A stretch of DNA of 64,000 bases. Origin: an uncultured SAR86 cluster bacterium. GTDB lineage: Bacteria > Pseudomonadota > Gammaproteobacteria > Magnimaribacterales > D2472. Location: contig CAJQGX010000011.1 of NCBI GenBank assembly GCA_905478035.1, forward strand, positions 1-64,000. Direction: 5' to 3'. This document shows, piece by piece, positions 17,500 through 26,620 of the stretch. The notes under the pieces are model-generated. The model was not told where the DNA came from. It saw nothing but the letters and a program-made list of their open reading frames with translations, and searched no databases. Each line of letters starts with the position of its first letter. Position 1 is the stretch's first letter. A program made the position numbers and the translations under genes.

Positions 17500-18409
17500 A
17501 AATATTATCAAAGTCCTCTTTAAAGGTTTTTGAAGACATGTTCAAAATATTGTCGATGCCATTAGTTTTAGCTAAGCCTGTCAAAACTTTTCCGGGTCCA
17601 CATTCAATAACAATGCCATTATGTAATTTAACTTTTTCCATAGTCTTAAGCCATTGTACTGGATGGGTTAATTGATTAGTTAGCAGATTTATAATATCAG
17701 AATTAGATTCTGAGGCATTGATATTATGTAGGATTGGAGTAGATGGTATTCTAAAATTAATTTCTTCTAATTCCTTTGACAATAACATTGAAGCCTTTTT
17801 CATCAAATCACAATGAGAAGCAACACTTACCTTTAATTGAATTGCTCTTTTAGCCCCTCTAGTCTTACATTCCTCTGCAACAGCTTGGGTTGCTTCATGA
17901 TTACCAGCTATAACTACTTGATTATGAGAGTTAATATTTGCCGAGGAGACTGATTGATTTAGTTTTGAACTGATATCGGTACAAATAGTATCTATAGTAT
18001 TTAAATCTAGATTAAGAATTGCATACATTGAACCAGAGTCGCACTTCTCCATGAAGAGACCTCTATTGTGGACAAGTTTAAGAGCTTCTTTAAAATCTAT
18101 TGAATTGGACGCAACAAGAGCAGAGTACTCTCCTAACGAATGACCAGCTAATAAATCAGGCTTCAGACCTGTGCTAGATAAAAAATTTTTATAATATAAA
18201 TAAGAACACGCCAGGATTGCAGGTTGTGTATATGACGTTAAGTTCAGCATCTCTTCAGGACCATTTTCAACAAGATCGACTAAGTCAAATGATAAAACTT
18301 CATTTGATATTGTAGAAATGAGATTTTTATCATCATTATTGAATGATGATAGCATTCCCAAAGATTGGGAGCCTTGACCAGGGAAAAGTAAACTTATATG
18401 CCTAGGCAT
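17489..18409 (-). CDS. fabD: Malonyl-CoA:ACP transacylase (FabD)
   Basis: This 306-residue enzyme loads malonate onto ACP. It has LLFPGQGSQ, the nucleophile elbow GHSLGEYSALVA (Ser91), QVVIAGNHEA and the catalytic His in VSVASHCDLM. It starts only 3 bp after the rpmF stop. plsX and fabH, which usually separate rpmF and fabD, are absent here, so initiation of fatty acid synthesis must be encoded elsewhere or done another way. Confidence 0.96.
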   Translation of the reverse strand: MPRHISLLFPGQGSQSLGMLSSFNNDDKNLISTISNEVLSFDLVDLVENGPEEMLNLTSYTQPAILACSYLYYKNFLSSTGLKPDLLAGHSLGEYSALVASNSIDFKEALKLVHNRGLFMEKCDSGSMYAILNLDLNTIDTICTDISSKLNQSVSSANINSHNQVVIAGNHEATQAVAEECKTRGAKRAIQLKVSVASHCDLMKKASMLLSKELEEINFRIPSTPILHNINASESNSDIINLLTNQLTHPVQWLKTMEKVKLHNGIVIECGPGKVLTGLAKTNGIDNILNMSSKTFKEDFDNIYEQ

Positions 18410-18412
18410 AAA

Positions 18413-18619
18413 TTAAGCAGAAGTTTCTTCTGCTTCTTTTTCTACTTTTCTTAAATCTTTAACAAGTCTTCCTTTGTAAAAACCATCTTTAGTCATTTGA
18501 TGTCTAGCATGCTTTTCACCTGATACAGGATCTATAGATAATGTAGATGCTGTAAGTGAATCATGTGAACGTCTTTGACCTCTTCTAGATCTTGTTACTT
18601 TACTTTTTTGAACTGCCAT
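18413..18619 (-). CDS. rpmF: 50S ribosomal protein L32
   Basis: The first about 50 residues ([20 protein letters not shown], then a [10 protein letters not shown] segment) are typical cysteine-free bacterial L32. At 68 residues it is about 10 longer than the E. coli protein because of a charged tail ([13 protein letters not shown]). It is the first gene of the lipid-synthesis cluster, a linkage conserved across many bacteria. The YceD/DUF177 gene that often precedes rpmF is missing; the next gene upstream is rluC. Confidence 0.96.
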   Translation of the reverse strand: MAVQKSKVTRSRRGQRRSHDSLTASTLSIDPVSGEKHARHQMTKDGFYKGRLVKDLRKVEKEAEETSA

Positions 18620-18677
18620 ACTAACCCTTTAAAAAAAACGTATCCTAACAAATATATACTATTATTGGTAGATTTTT

Positions 18678-19595
18678 TTATTCTAATAAATCAATAATAT
18701 TTTTAAATGATTCATCGATATCAGCTTTAACTTTAATTAAGTTATTGTTCTGGTCTATGAATTCTATCTGTGATGCATGAAGTGTCATTCTTTTTGTTTT
18801 ATTGAATGGTTTGCTTTTATTAAAAGCCCTATCACCATATTTATCATCATTTAATATAGGATGACCAATATGATTAGCCTGAACTCGGATTTGGTGAGTT
18901 CTTCCAGTAGCTATATTAACGCTAACTAAAGATGATTTATTTAAGGTCTTTATTGGCATAAAGGTAGATACTGCCTTCTTACCATCATCTGAAATCAGGG
19001 ACTTTTGCTTATTTTCTTTACTTGATGTTTCAATAAATAACTCAACTTTGGTTTTTTTCTTTAAATGGCCCTTTAAAAGAGCTAGATATGTTTTGTTAAC
19101 TCTTTTTAAAACAAGCTGTTCATTAAAGTGTCTATTAGATTTTTTGTTTTTTGATATTACTAGGCATCCTGATGTTTCCTTATCAATTCTATGGCAAAGA
19201 TCAATTGAATCATCCATAAAAGATCTTAAGATCGATATCACACCATTTGGACTATTGGTGCCACCATGAACAGGTAAACCATATGGTTTATTTAGTATTA
19301 AATAGTTTTCGTCTTCATGAATAATATTATTTTTAATAAGGTTTAAAAGACTTTCAGAAAAGATTTGTTTCTTTTCTGTAGTTGAATCATTTACTAAGTA
19401 AGGTGGGATTCTTATTATATCGTTTGTATTAATTTTGGTATGCGGCTTAACTCTACCAGAGTTAATTCTTACTTCACCTTTACGAATAATGCTATAAATT
19501 TTAGATTTAGGTACATCCTTGTAAATAGATAAAAGAAAATTATCTAATCTTCTACCATGGTTATCATCATTAACTTGTATTTTTTTGACAGGCAT
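18678..19595 (-). CDS. rluC: 23S rRNA pseudouridine synthase RluC
   Basis: This 305-residue enzyme has an N-terminal S4 RNA-binding domain (about 14-70) and the RluA-family catalytic motif HRIDKETSG (D138), followed by ATGRTHQIRVQANHIGHPILNDDKYGD. RluC modifies U955, U2504 and U2580 of 23S rRNA in E. coli. The divergent arrangement with rne, conserved in gammaproteobacteria, supports RluC over RluD or RluA. Confidence 0.93.
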   Translation of the reverse strand: MPVKKIQVNDDNHGRRLDNFLLSIYKDVPKSKIYSIIRKGEVRINSGRVKPHTKINTNDIIRIPPYLVNDSTTEKKQIFSESLLNLIKNNIIHEDENYLILNKPYGLPVHGGTNSPNGVISILRSFMDDSIDLCHRIDKETSGCLVISKNKKSNRHFNEQLVLKRVNKTYLALLKGHLKKKTKVELFIETSSKENKQKSLISDDGKKAVSTFMPIKTLNKSSLVSVNIATGRTHQIRVQANHIGHPILNDDKYGDRAFNKSKPFNKTKRMTLHASQIEFIDQNNNLIKVKADIDESFKNIIDLLE

Positions 19596-19788
19596 GTGAC
19601 AAATCTATAGGATATAACCTTAAATAACTAGATAAACTAGTTAAATATTAAAGAAAGATAAATACAACAGTTTAATTACAACTCTAAAAAAGAGTTAATC
19701 ACTCAAGCAATTTAAAGTAAGACTTGATGATAGAAGCTTTAAAATAAGCACACTGCTGACTTATCTTCCTATATTTAGGGAGAATACA
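19596..19788 (+). promoter_or_regulatory. rne 5' leader with two hairpins
   Basis: The 193-bp divergent spacer between rluC and rne holds two perfect inverted repeats: AACTAG-ATAAA-CTAGTT (19626-19642) and AACTCT-AAAAA-AGAGTT (19680-19696). A clear Shine-Dalgarno sequence (GGGAG) lies just before the rne ATG. In E. coli the long rne leader folds into hairpins that RNase E itself recognises to control its own mRNA; a similar role is plausible here but not shown. Confidence 0.45.
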
Positions 19789-21894
19789 ATGAAAAGAATT
19801 TTAATAAACTCATCCTATGGTGATGAGCTTCGCGTTGCTTTAGTAGATGGAGCTAAATTATACGACTTTGATACAGAATCACCTGACAAGGTTCTTCTTA
19901 AAGGAAGTATATTTAAAGCGACTGTTTCAAGAGTAGAATCTAGCCTTGATGCTGCTTTTGTTAATTTTGGATCTGAAAGGCATGGCTTTCTGCCATTAAA
20001 AGATTTATCAAATGATTTTTTTAAGAAAAATTCAGATGGTAAAAAAGAATGCACACTTAAAGAAGGCCAAGAAATAATTGTCCAAGTAACAAAAGAGGAA
20101 AGAGGAACTAAGGGAGCTGCCCTTACAACTCAAATAGGTTTAGCTGGAAGATTTATTGTACTTATTCCTAACTCATCAAGATCTGGTGGAATCTCTCGAA
20201 GAATAAGTGGAGAAGAAAGAGATCAAATAAAACAAGCATTAGATTCCATTAATATTCCAGATAACATGAGTGCTATTGTAAGAACCAATGGGCTTGGAAG
20301 AACTGCTGAGGAACTGAGCTTAGATTTAGCATATCTTTTGGCATTATGGGAAGAAATAAATAAAACAATTCCAGAAGCGCCCTCACCTGCATTAATTTAT
20401 AGAGATGATAAATTGATAGTAAGAGTTGTAAAAGATTATTTTAAAGATGATATAGAAGAAATCTTGATTGATGATAAGGATACATTTATAGAAGCTAAAG
20501 AATTTATTGAATCAGTTATTCCTGATCATGCAGATAAGGTTAAATTATATGATGAAGAGATTCCTTTATTTAATCGATATCAGATCGAATCACAAATAGA
20601 ATTAGCTTTTCAGAGAGAAATTTCATTAACTTCAGGTGGTTCAATTGTTATTGATCCAACTGAGGCAATGACAGCTGTGGATGTTAATTCAGCACGATCA
20701 ACTAAAGGAAAAGATATTGAAGATACTGCATATAAAACTAATCTTGAAGCTGCAAGAGAAGTTGCTAGACAACTAAGACTTAGAGATGTTGGTGGTTTGG
20801 TTGTTATAGATTTTATAGATATGCTTGATACAGCACATCAAGAAAAAGTTGAGTCGGCATTTAGAAAGGCAGTTTACTCAGATAGAGCCAGAGTGCAAAT
20901 ATCTGGAATATCTAAATTTGGTTTGTTAGAAGTATCGAGACAAAGACTTAGACCTTCGCTTAATGAGTCATATGATATTGAGCATGTATTGGTAAGGGGC
21001 CCGAGATCGCTTGGGTTGTCAATTCTAAGAATAATTGGAGAAGATTCAGCAAAAGATAATACTGGGGAAATACAGGTTTATGTGCCTTCTGATGTAGCTA
21101 GTTATCTTCTTAATGAGAAAAGACAAGATATAATAAATATCGAGAAATCAAACAACATAAGAGTATTAGTTATTGCTGATCCTTATAAAGCTAGACCCTA
21201 CTATAAAGTAGTAAGAATAAAAGCAACTGATATTAAAAATATTGATTCTTATAAATTAACGCCAAATAGTCCTGAGCCAAACACGGATTGGAGAGATGAT
21301 AAAAATCAATCTAAAGGCATGAAGCCATTAGTTGATGGAATTAAACCTCCAAAGATGCCAAAAAAGAAAAAAGATGGACTAGTTGGATGGATTAAAAGTA
21401 TTGCTGGAATAGATAAAGAAGAAAAACCAAAAAAGAAAACAACTAGGTCTAATAATCAAAATAGAAATAGAAAACCAAGACAAAATTCAAAGCCTAAAAC
21501 AAATAAAGGAGCGGCTTCAAAAAATAATAACCAAAGAATAAATCCAAATCAAAAATCTAATCCTAATAAAAAGGCAAATCCTAACCAAAAGAATAATCCT
21601 AATCAAAAAAATACGAAAAGTGAAAGTGTTAAAAGTTCTAATACAAAAAATGCAAACACGAAAAATGCTTCAGTTAAAAAAGGTGATGAAAAAAATACCA
21701 AACAAAATAATTCCTCAAATAAAGTTTCTCCGAAGAAACCATTAAATGAGAAACCAAAGGTTGATAAAAAAGCTATTCAAGAGCCCAAAAAACAGGTTAA
21801 AAAAGAACCAGCAATTAGAGAGATTGTTAAAAAACCTAAAGAAAAGTTAAAAATACCAACTAGGGCTTCGAATGACCCGCGATATAAGAATTAA
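19789..21894 (+). CDS. rne: Ribonuclease E (no zinc-link motif, short scaffold)
   Basis: The 701-residue endonuclease has the S1 domain (about 36-120), the 5' sensor region and the DNase I-like catalytic site with D298 (AVDVNSARS) and D341 (VVIDFIDM). The family zinc link (CPxC, E. coli Cys404/Cys407) is absent: the segment between SRQRL and LSILR reads RPSLNESYDIEHVLVRGPRS, about six residues shorter and without Cys. After about residue 530 the scaffold is a short Lys/Asn/Pro/Gln-rich tail with a degenerate NPNQK repeat (about 585-615). It ends ASNDPRYKN. It processes rRNA and tRNA and starts mRNA decay. The length is 701 against 1,061 in E. coli. The last 35 bp overlap nudC, which is convergent. 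Confidence 0.95.
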   Translation: MKRILINSSYGDELRVALVDGAKLYDFDTESPDKVLLKGSIFKATVSRVESSLDAAFVNFGSERHGFLPLKDLSNDFFKKNSDGKKECTLKEGQEIIVQVTKEERGTKGAALTTQIGLAGRFIVLIPNSSRSGGISRRISGEERDQIKQALDSINIPDNMSAIVRTNGLGRTAEELSLDLAYLLALWEEINKTIPEAPSPALIYRDDKLIVRVVKDYFKDDIEEILIDDKDTFIEAKEFIESVIPDHADKVKLYDEEIPLFNRYQIESQIELAFQREISLTSGGSIVIDPTEAMTAVDVNSARSTKGKDIEDTAYKTNLEAAREVARQLRLRDVGGLVVIDFIDMLDTAHQEKVESAFRKAVYSDRARVQISGISKFGLLEVSRQRLRPSLNESYDIEHVLVRGPRSLGLSILRIIGEDSAKDNTGEIQVYVPSDVASYLLNEKRQDIINIEKSNNIRVLVIADPYKARPYYKVVRIKATDIKNIDSYKLTPNSPEPNTDWRDDKNQSKGMKPLVDGIKPPKMPKKKKDGLVGWIKSIAGIDKEEKPKKKTTRSNNQNRNRKPRQNSKPKTNKGAASKNNNQRINPNQKSNPNKKANPNQKNNPNQKNTKSESVKSSNTKNANTKNASVKKGDEKNTKQNNSSNKVSPKKPLNEKPKVDKKAIQEPKKQVKKEPAIREIVKKPKEKLKIPTRASNDPRYKN

Positions 21895-22681
21895 TTAATC
21901 TTCCAGAAAGTGTAGAATTTGGCGGAGTGTTGGGCATGTTGTCTAAATCGAACCATTTGGCATCGATTATCTCTACTCCATCTACATTGATTTCTCCAGA
22001 TTTATACTCACAAATATAGCCTATCATTAGCTGACTAGGAAAAGGCCAAGACTGACTTCCAAAATACTTTATATTTTTAACTTTCAATCCTACTTCTTCT
22101 TCAACTTCTCTTTCAAGAGTCTGTTCAGCTGTTTCAGATGTTTCAATAAAACCTGCTAGGACGCTATACAAGCCCTCAGGAAACATTGCATTTCTTGCGA
22201 GTAGGATTTTATTATCTTTTTTTATCAAACAAAGAACACATGGTGAAATAGTTGGATAGGTCATAACATTGTTGCATGAACAAAATAATGCACCCTCTTT
22301 ATTATCATGTTTTTTAAGAGCGCCACAATAACCGCAATGAGTATTACTTCGTAACCAATGTAATAATTGATTGGCTCGTCCGACAAGATTTAAATCAGCT
22401 TCGTTCAACATTGACATCATATGACGCAAATCATATTCAACAAGAGACTGGTAACCTTGTTCATTTAATTGAAAATTAGAATTAGTAACATCTACAGCAT
22501 AAATATTTGAATTATCAGTAACCGCTATACCAATTTTTATGGAGTTAACTTCATAACTCAAAAAAGATTCTTGAAGCATAAAAGTTTTTTCGTCTAGATC
22601 ATAAATAACCTTGCCATCTCTATATATAATAAATATATTATTTTTATTAGGCTTAAACTCAAAAAATCTTTTAAAATGCAT
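21860..22681 (-). CDS. nudC: NAD(H) pyrophosphatase / mRNA NAD-decapping hydrolase NudC
   Basis: The 273-residue Nudix enzyme has the box GFIETSETAEQTLEREVEEEVGL and the NudC signature SQSWPFPSQLM. A zinc finger precedes it: the first pair is CGYC and the second is CSC rather than the usual CxxC (one residue shorter), so zinc binding may be altered. It hydrolyses NADH and removes NAD caps from RNA. The end overlaps rne by 35 bp, tail to tail. Confidence 0.92.
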   Translation of the reverse strand: MHFKRFFEFKPNKNNIFIIYRDGKVIYDLDEKTFMLQESFLSYEVNSIKIGIAVTDNSNIYAVDVTNSNFQLNEQGYQSLVEYDLRHMMSMLNEADLNLVGRANQLLHWLRSNTHCGYCGALKKHDNKEGALFCSCNNVMTYPTISPCVLCLIKKDNKILLARNAMFPEGLYSVLAGFIETSETAEQTLEREVEEEVGLKVKNIKYFGSQSWPFPSQLMIGYICEYKSGEINVDGVEIIDAKWFDLDNMPNTPPNSTLSGRLINSYIAGHSKP

Positions 22682-22718
22682 ATAACTAACTATTAAAATT
22701 ATTTAACTACCAATACCT

Positions 22719-24230
22719 ATGATCAATGCAATCCAAAAAATGTTTTTAGGAGATTCACCAAGCTGGTATAAGACTACCATTGTAGTGTTTCTTTTAATAA
22801 ATCCAATAGCTTTAATTATTTTAAATTCCCTTGATTACAATGCTGAATTTATTGTTGGGTGGATGTTTCTTTTAGAATTTATATTTACTTTAGCTTTAGC
22901 TTTAAAATGCTATCCACTTCAACCTGGAGGTCTAATTGCAATTCAAGCAATAATATTAGGTCTTACAAGCACCGAGGCTATTCTTCATGAAATAGAAAAT
23001 AACTTAGAAGTTATTTTATTATTAGTTTTTATGGTTGCTGGCATCTTCTTTATGAAGAACTTAATGCTTACAATATTTACTAAACTGCTTCTAAAGGTTA
23101 AATCTAAGACTTTACTATCACTTCTCTTTTGTTTCTCAGCTGCAGTTCTGTCAGCATTCTTAGATGCATTAACTGTAACAGCAGTTCTTATTGGGGTAAC
23201 AATTGGTTTCTATAGAGTATTTCATACTGTCTCATCAGGTAAGGCTTTTAATGATTCAAGCCATAACTATTTAGATAATACTTTATTAAATAACTCAGGC
23301 CTTGAAGACATGGAAAAATTTAAAGGTTTTTTAAGAGACTTGGTGATGCACGGCGCTATTGGAACTGCTCTTGGAGGTGTCTGTACTATTGTTGGAGAAC
23401 CTCAGAACCTACTTATAGCTAAAATAGCTGGTTGGGAATTTATTGAATTCTTTATGAGAATGGCTCCAATTACAATGCCTGTATTTGTTGCAGGTCTATT
23501 AACATGTATCTTTGTAGAAAAATTTTCTATAGCAGGTTTTGGTAACCAGCTACCAGAAAGTATTAGAAATATCTTTAACGATTTTGATGAATATGAAAAA
23601 CAAAATACTACAACAAAACATAAAGCTGAGCTTTTGGTTGAAGCATTAGTAGCTATCTTTTTAGTTATTGCGCTTGCACTTCATGTTGCAGCTGTAGGTC
23701 TTATTGGCTTAGCAGTTATTATTCTCTTAACTTCTTTTAAAGGTATTACTAAAGAGCATGACTTAGGTGAGGCTTTTCATGAGGCACTCCCATTTACTGC
23801 TTTACTAGCAGTCTTTTTTGCAATAGTTAGCGTAATACATGATCAACATTTGTTCTCTCCTGTTATTAGCTATGTTTTAGCGCAAAGCGTTGAAACTCAA
23901 CCTCCTTTATTTTTTGTAGCAAATGGTTTCTTATCAGCTATAAGTGATAATGTCTTTGTAGCTACAATATATATTAATGAAGTTAAGGCAGCTCTTGATA
24001 GTGGCTTAATAACAAGAGATCAGTTTGATAATCTTGCAGTCGCTATTAATACAGGAACTAATATACCTAGTATTGCTACACCAAACGGACAAGCAGCCTT
24101 TCTATTTCTTTTAACATCATCATTAGCTCCTTTAATTAATTTATCCTATCTAAGGATGGTTATTATGGCTTTACCCTACACCATAGTTCTATCAATAGTT
24201 GGCTTTGTGTCAATCGTATATCTGCTCTAG
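22719..24230 (+). CDS. nhaB: Na+/H+ antiporter NhaB
   Basis: This 503-residue, highly hydrophobic protein (about 12 membrane helices) matches NhaB in length (E. coli 513) and motifs: the N-terminal [40 protein letters not shown], and [24 protein letters not shown]. It exports sodium in exchange for protons, which fits a marine host. It is followed by dusA after 2 bp. Confidence 0.96.
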   Translation: MINAIQKMFLGDSPSWYKTTIVVFLLINPIALIILNSLDYNAEFIVGWMFLLEFIFTLALALKCYPLQPGGLIAIQAIILGLTSTEAILHEIENNLEVILLLVFMVAGIFFMKNLMLTIFTKLLLKVKSKTLLSLLFCFSAAVLSAFLDALTVTAVLIGVTIGFYRVFHTVSSGKAFNDSSHNYLDNTLLNNSGLEDMEKFKGFLRDLVMHGAIGTALGGVCTIVGEPQNLLIAKIAGWEFIEFFMRMAPITMPVFVAGLLTCIFVEKFSIAGFGNQLPESIRNIFNDFDEYEKQNTTTKHKAELLVEALVAIFLVIALALHVAAVGLIGLAVIILLTSFKGITKEHDLGEAFHEALPFTALLAVFFAIVSVIHDQHLFSPVISYVLAQSVETQPPLFFVANGFLSAISDNVFVATIYINEVKAALDSGLITRDQFDNLAVAINTGTNIPSIATPNGQAAFLFLLTSSLAPLINLSYLRMVIMALPYTIVLSIVGFVSIVYLL

Positions 24231-24232
24231 TT

Positions 24233-25204
24233 ATGACTTTTGCCGAAAAGCATAAAGTCTGTATTGCTCCAATGATGCAATATACAGATATGCACGATAG
24301 GTATCTATTAAGATTAATCTCAAAAAAAGTTTTTTTATACACTGAAATGGTTACAACTGGAGCAATTCTTTATGGGAAATGTTTCCATCAACTTGACTAC
24401 AACCCTCAAGAACATCCTATAGCAGTTCAATTAGGTGGCTCAGATATTAAGGATTTGGTGGAATGTGCAAAAATATCTGAAGAATATGGATATGATGAAA
24501 TTAATTTAAATGTTGGATGTCCATCTGATAGAGTTCAGAAAGGTAGATTTGGTGCATGCCTAATGCTAGAGCCTGATCATGTAGCTGATTGTTTAGGCTC
24601 AATGCAAACCAATGTATCTGTTCCAGTTTCAATTAAATGCAGGTTAGGTGTTGATCATCATGAGGACTATGAATTTTTATATAACTTTATAAATATAATT
24701 AAAAACTCAGGAATTAATAACTTTATTATTCATGCTAGAAATGGAATATTAAAAGGTCTGAGTCCCAGACAAAATAGGCATATACCGCCATTAAAGTATG
24801 ACTATGTATATAGACTTAAAAAAGATTTTCCTAATCTAAATATAATTATTAATGGTGGTATTAAAACATTAGATGAAACAAAACATCATCTTGAAAGAGT
24901 TGATGGAGTAATGATTGGTAGAGCTGCATATGAAAACCCGTTTCTTATAAAAGATATAGATTCTGAGATTTATGACTTGGAATATATTGAAAAATCAAAA
25001 AAAAATATATTAAACCAATATTTAGATTACGTAGAAGAGAAAGTTAAGGAAGGACATGAAATTTCTAGAATGATGAAGCATTTATTCGGCTTATCAAGAG
25101 GTGATAAATTTGCAAAAACATTTCGCTTAAAAATATTAGAAGTTATCAAAGAAGGTGAAATAAAATCTCAAAGAAAAGACTTAGAAGACCTTTTATTCTA
25201 TTAA
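24233..25204 (+). CDS. dusA: tRNA-dihydrouridine synthase A (DusA)
   Basis: The 323-residue flavoprotein begins with APMMQYTDMHDRYLLRL and shows EINLNVGCPSDRVQKGRFGAC, where the final Cys is the catalytic acid, then IIHARNGILKGLSP. These are DusA features (D20/20a of tRNA). The catalytic domain is followed by a helical tRNA-binding domain containing ISRMMKHLFGL. It overlaps mlaA tail to tail by 12 bp. Confidence 0.96.
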   Translation: MTFAEKHKVCIAPMMQYTDMHDRYLLRLISKKVFLYTEMVTTGAILYGKCFHQLDYNPQEHPIAVQLGGSDIKDLVECAKISEEYGYDEINLNVGCPSDRVQKGRFGACLMLEPDHVADCLGSMQTNVSVPVSIKCRLGVDHHEDYEFLYNFINIIKNSGINNFIIHARNGILKGLSPRQNRHIPPLKYDYVYRLKKDFPNLNIIINGGIKTLDETKHHLERVDGVMIGRAAYENPFLIKDIDSEIYDLEYIEKSKKNILNQYLDYVEEKVKEGHEISRMMKHLFGLSRGDKFAKTFRLKILEVIKEGEIKSQRKDLEDLLFY

Positions 25205-25888
25205 AAAGTCATCCATATCATCTACAAACTCATCAACGGTATTTTCACCATCACTTACTTCATAAATCATATATTGAACATAAGAGTCTTTGACAAAGTT
25301 ATATCTGTCTCCATATATCAATGACTCAATCTCTAAAAGCCTTTCTCTTGTTTCAAGTGCGTCAACAGCTTTTAAGGCTATATTTACATCACTCTCAGTC
25401 ATATGAAATGTAACTGAGAGAAATGATGAGACAGGTCTGCTAAAGAGATCTCTCGCGCTTGATGGACCTAAAAGAGGTAACATTATGTATGGTCCAGAAG
25501 GTACGCCCCACAGTGCTAAAGTTTGACTAAAGTCTTCTTCATGACGTTTTAGACCCATTGGTGTTGCAACATCGAAAATACCACCAAGACCAATTGTTGA
25601 GTTTAAAACAAACCTTGTAAAATCATTAGCGGCATAGCCAATCTTACCCTGAAGAATCTGATTTACTGTTGTATCTATTTCTTCCAAGTTATCAAAGAAA
25701 TTAGTAACACCCCTTTTTATAAATCTAGGAGATTTAGAATAGGTTTCAGCCACGGGTTTAAGGAATTTCTCATCTACAGTTTCATTAAATTCAAATGATA
25801 GTCGATTTAAATCTTCAAACGGGTCATTTATATCTTCTGCATAAATGAATGAGCAGCTAATAATAAATGTGTAAAAAAAAACTTTCAT
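25193..25888 (-). CDS. mlaA: Outer-membrane lipid asymmetry protein MlaA (VacJ)
   Basis: A protein of about 231 residues with the MlaA core: DPFEDLNRLSFEFNE, FFDNLEEIDTTVNQILQGK, FVLNSTIGLGGIFDVA and LALWGVPSGPYIMLPLLGPSSARD. MlaA removes phospholipids from the outer leaflet and passes them to MlaC. The signal is short: FIISC could be a lipobox only 12 residues from the ATG at 25888, while IYA-EDIN could be a signal peptidase I site, so lipidation is uncertain. No other mla genes are nearby. Confidence 0.92.
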   Translation of the reverse strand: MKVFFYTFIISCSFIYAEDINDPFEDLNRLSFEFNETVDEKFLKPVAETYSKSPRFIKRGVTNFFDNLEEIDTTVNQILQGKIGYAANDFTRFVLNSTIGLGGIFDVATPMGLKRHEEDFSQTLALWGVPSGPYIMLPLLGPSSARDLFSRPVSSFLSVTFHMTESDVNIALKAVDALETRERLLEIESLIYGDRYNFVKDSYVQYMIYEVSDGENTVDEFVDDMDDFLIE

Positions 25889-25894
25889 GCCCAA

Positions 25895-26587
25895 TTATAC
25901 AAGGGATTGAATTGTCCTTGATATATCTGATACTAAGTTCATAGATTTTTTAATATTTAAATTATATATATCTTCACTATATATAATCTTTCCAATACAA
26001 GTTTGATTTTTAATAACCAATGATTCATCAGCAGAATTAAATACTTGATTTGAGGTATTATTTTCAATATATCCTAAAAGATTAATATCTAGTTTATTAA
26101 AAAAAGATATCGATTTAAGAGCATCATGTATTGCCAATTTATTTGGGGTTGTTACCAAAATACCATGATCAGGGCTTACCTCAGATGCAACAGTTAAATA
26201 TGCGTCTCCGGTTCCTGGGGGCATATCAATAAATAAATAATCTAAATCTCCCCATATTGTTAAACCCATTAATTGTTTTATAGCACCGCTCAACATAGGC
26301 CCTCTCCATATAGCCGCCCTATCATCATCAAGAATAAACCCCATTGAATTTAACTTAACACCCATGGATTCTACAGGCTCCATAAGGGTCGTATCATTAT
26401 CTTTAATATATTTAGGTTTTTTATTCTCTACATCAAAAAGGATATGTTGATTTGGTCCATATATATCTGCATCTAAAATACCAACTTTAAAATCTTTAGC
26501 AAAGTTCATAGCAAGTAATGCTGTAATAGAGCTTTTTCCAACGCCTCCTTTAGCAGAAGCTATAGATATTATTTTTTTTATAGTCAT
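25895..26587 (-). CDS. mrp: Mrp/ApbC-type P-loop ATPase, short form without Fe-S cysteines
   Basis: The 230-residue ATPase has the deviant Walker A SAKGGVGKSS (11-20), DADIYGPNQ and the Mrp signature DMPPGTGDAYLT. Divergence from metG is the same as in E. coli. Compared with E. coli Mrp (369 aa) it lacks the N-terminal MIP18-like domain. The region that normally carries the CxxC after a VENMS-like motif reads ENNTSNQVFNSADE (175-188), with no Cys. It may have lost cluster carriage and kept only ATPase or partner functions. Confidence 0.88.
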   Translation of the reverse strand: MTIKKIISIASAKGGVGKSSITALLAMNFAKDFKVGILDADIYGPNQHILFDVENKKPKYIKDNDTTLMEPVESMGVKLNSMGFILDDDRAAIWRGPMLSGAIKQLMGLTIWGDLDYLFIDMPPGTGDAYLTVASEVSPDHGILVTTPNKLAIHDALKSISFFNKLDINLLGYIENNTSNQVFNSADESLVIKNQTCIGKIIYSEDIYNLNIKKSMNLVSDISRTIQSLV

Positions 26588-26620
26588 ATAAAATCTATTT
26601 TCACATATAATACAGATGTT

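Noticed and set aside
21541..21660. NPNQK-type repeat as a CRISPR or DNA tandem repeat
   Set aside because: The repeat is in protein sequence within rne, imperfect at the DNA level and without spacers. It is a low-complexity scaffold segment.
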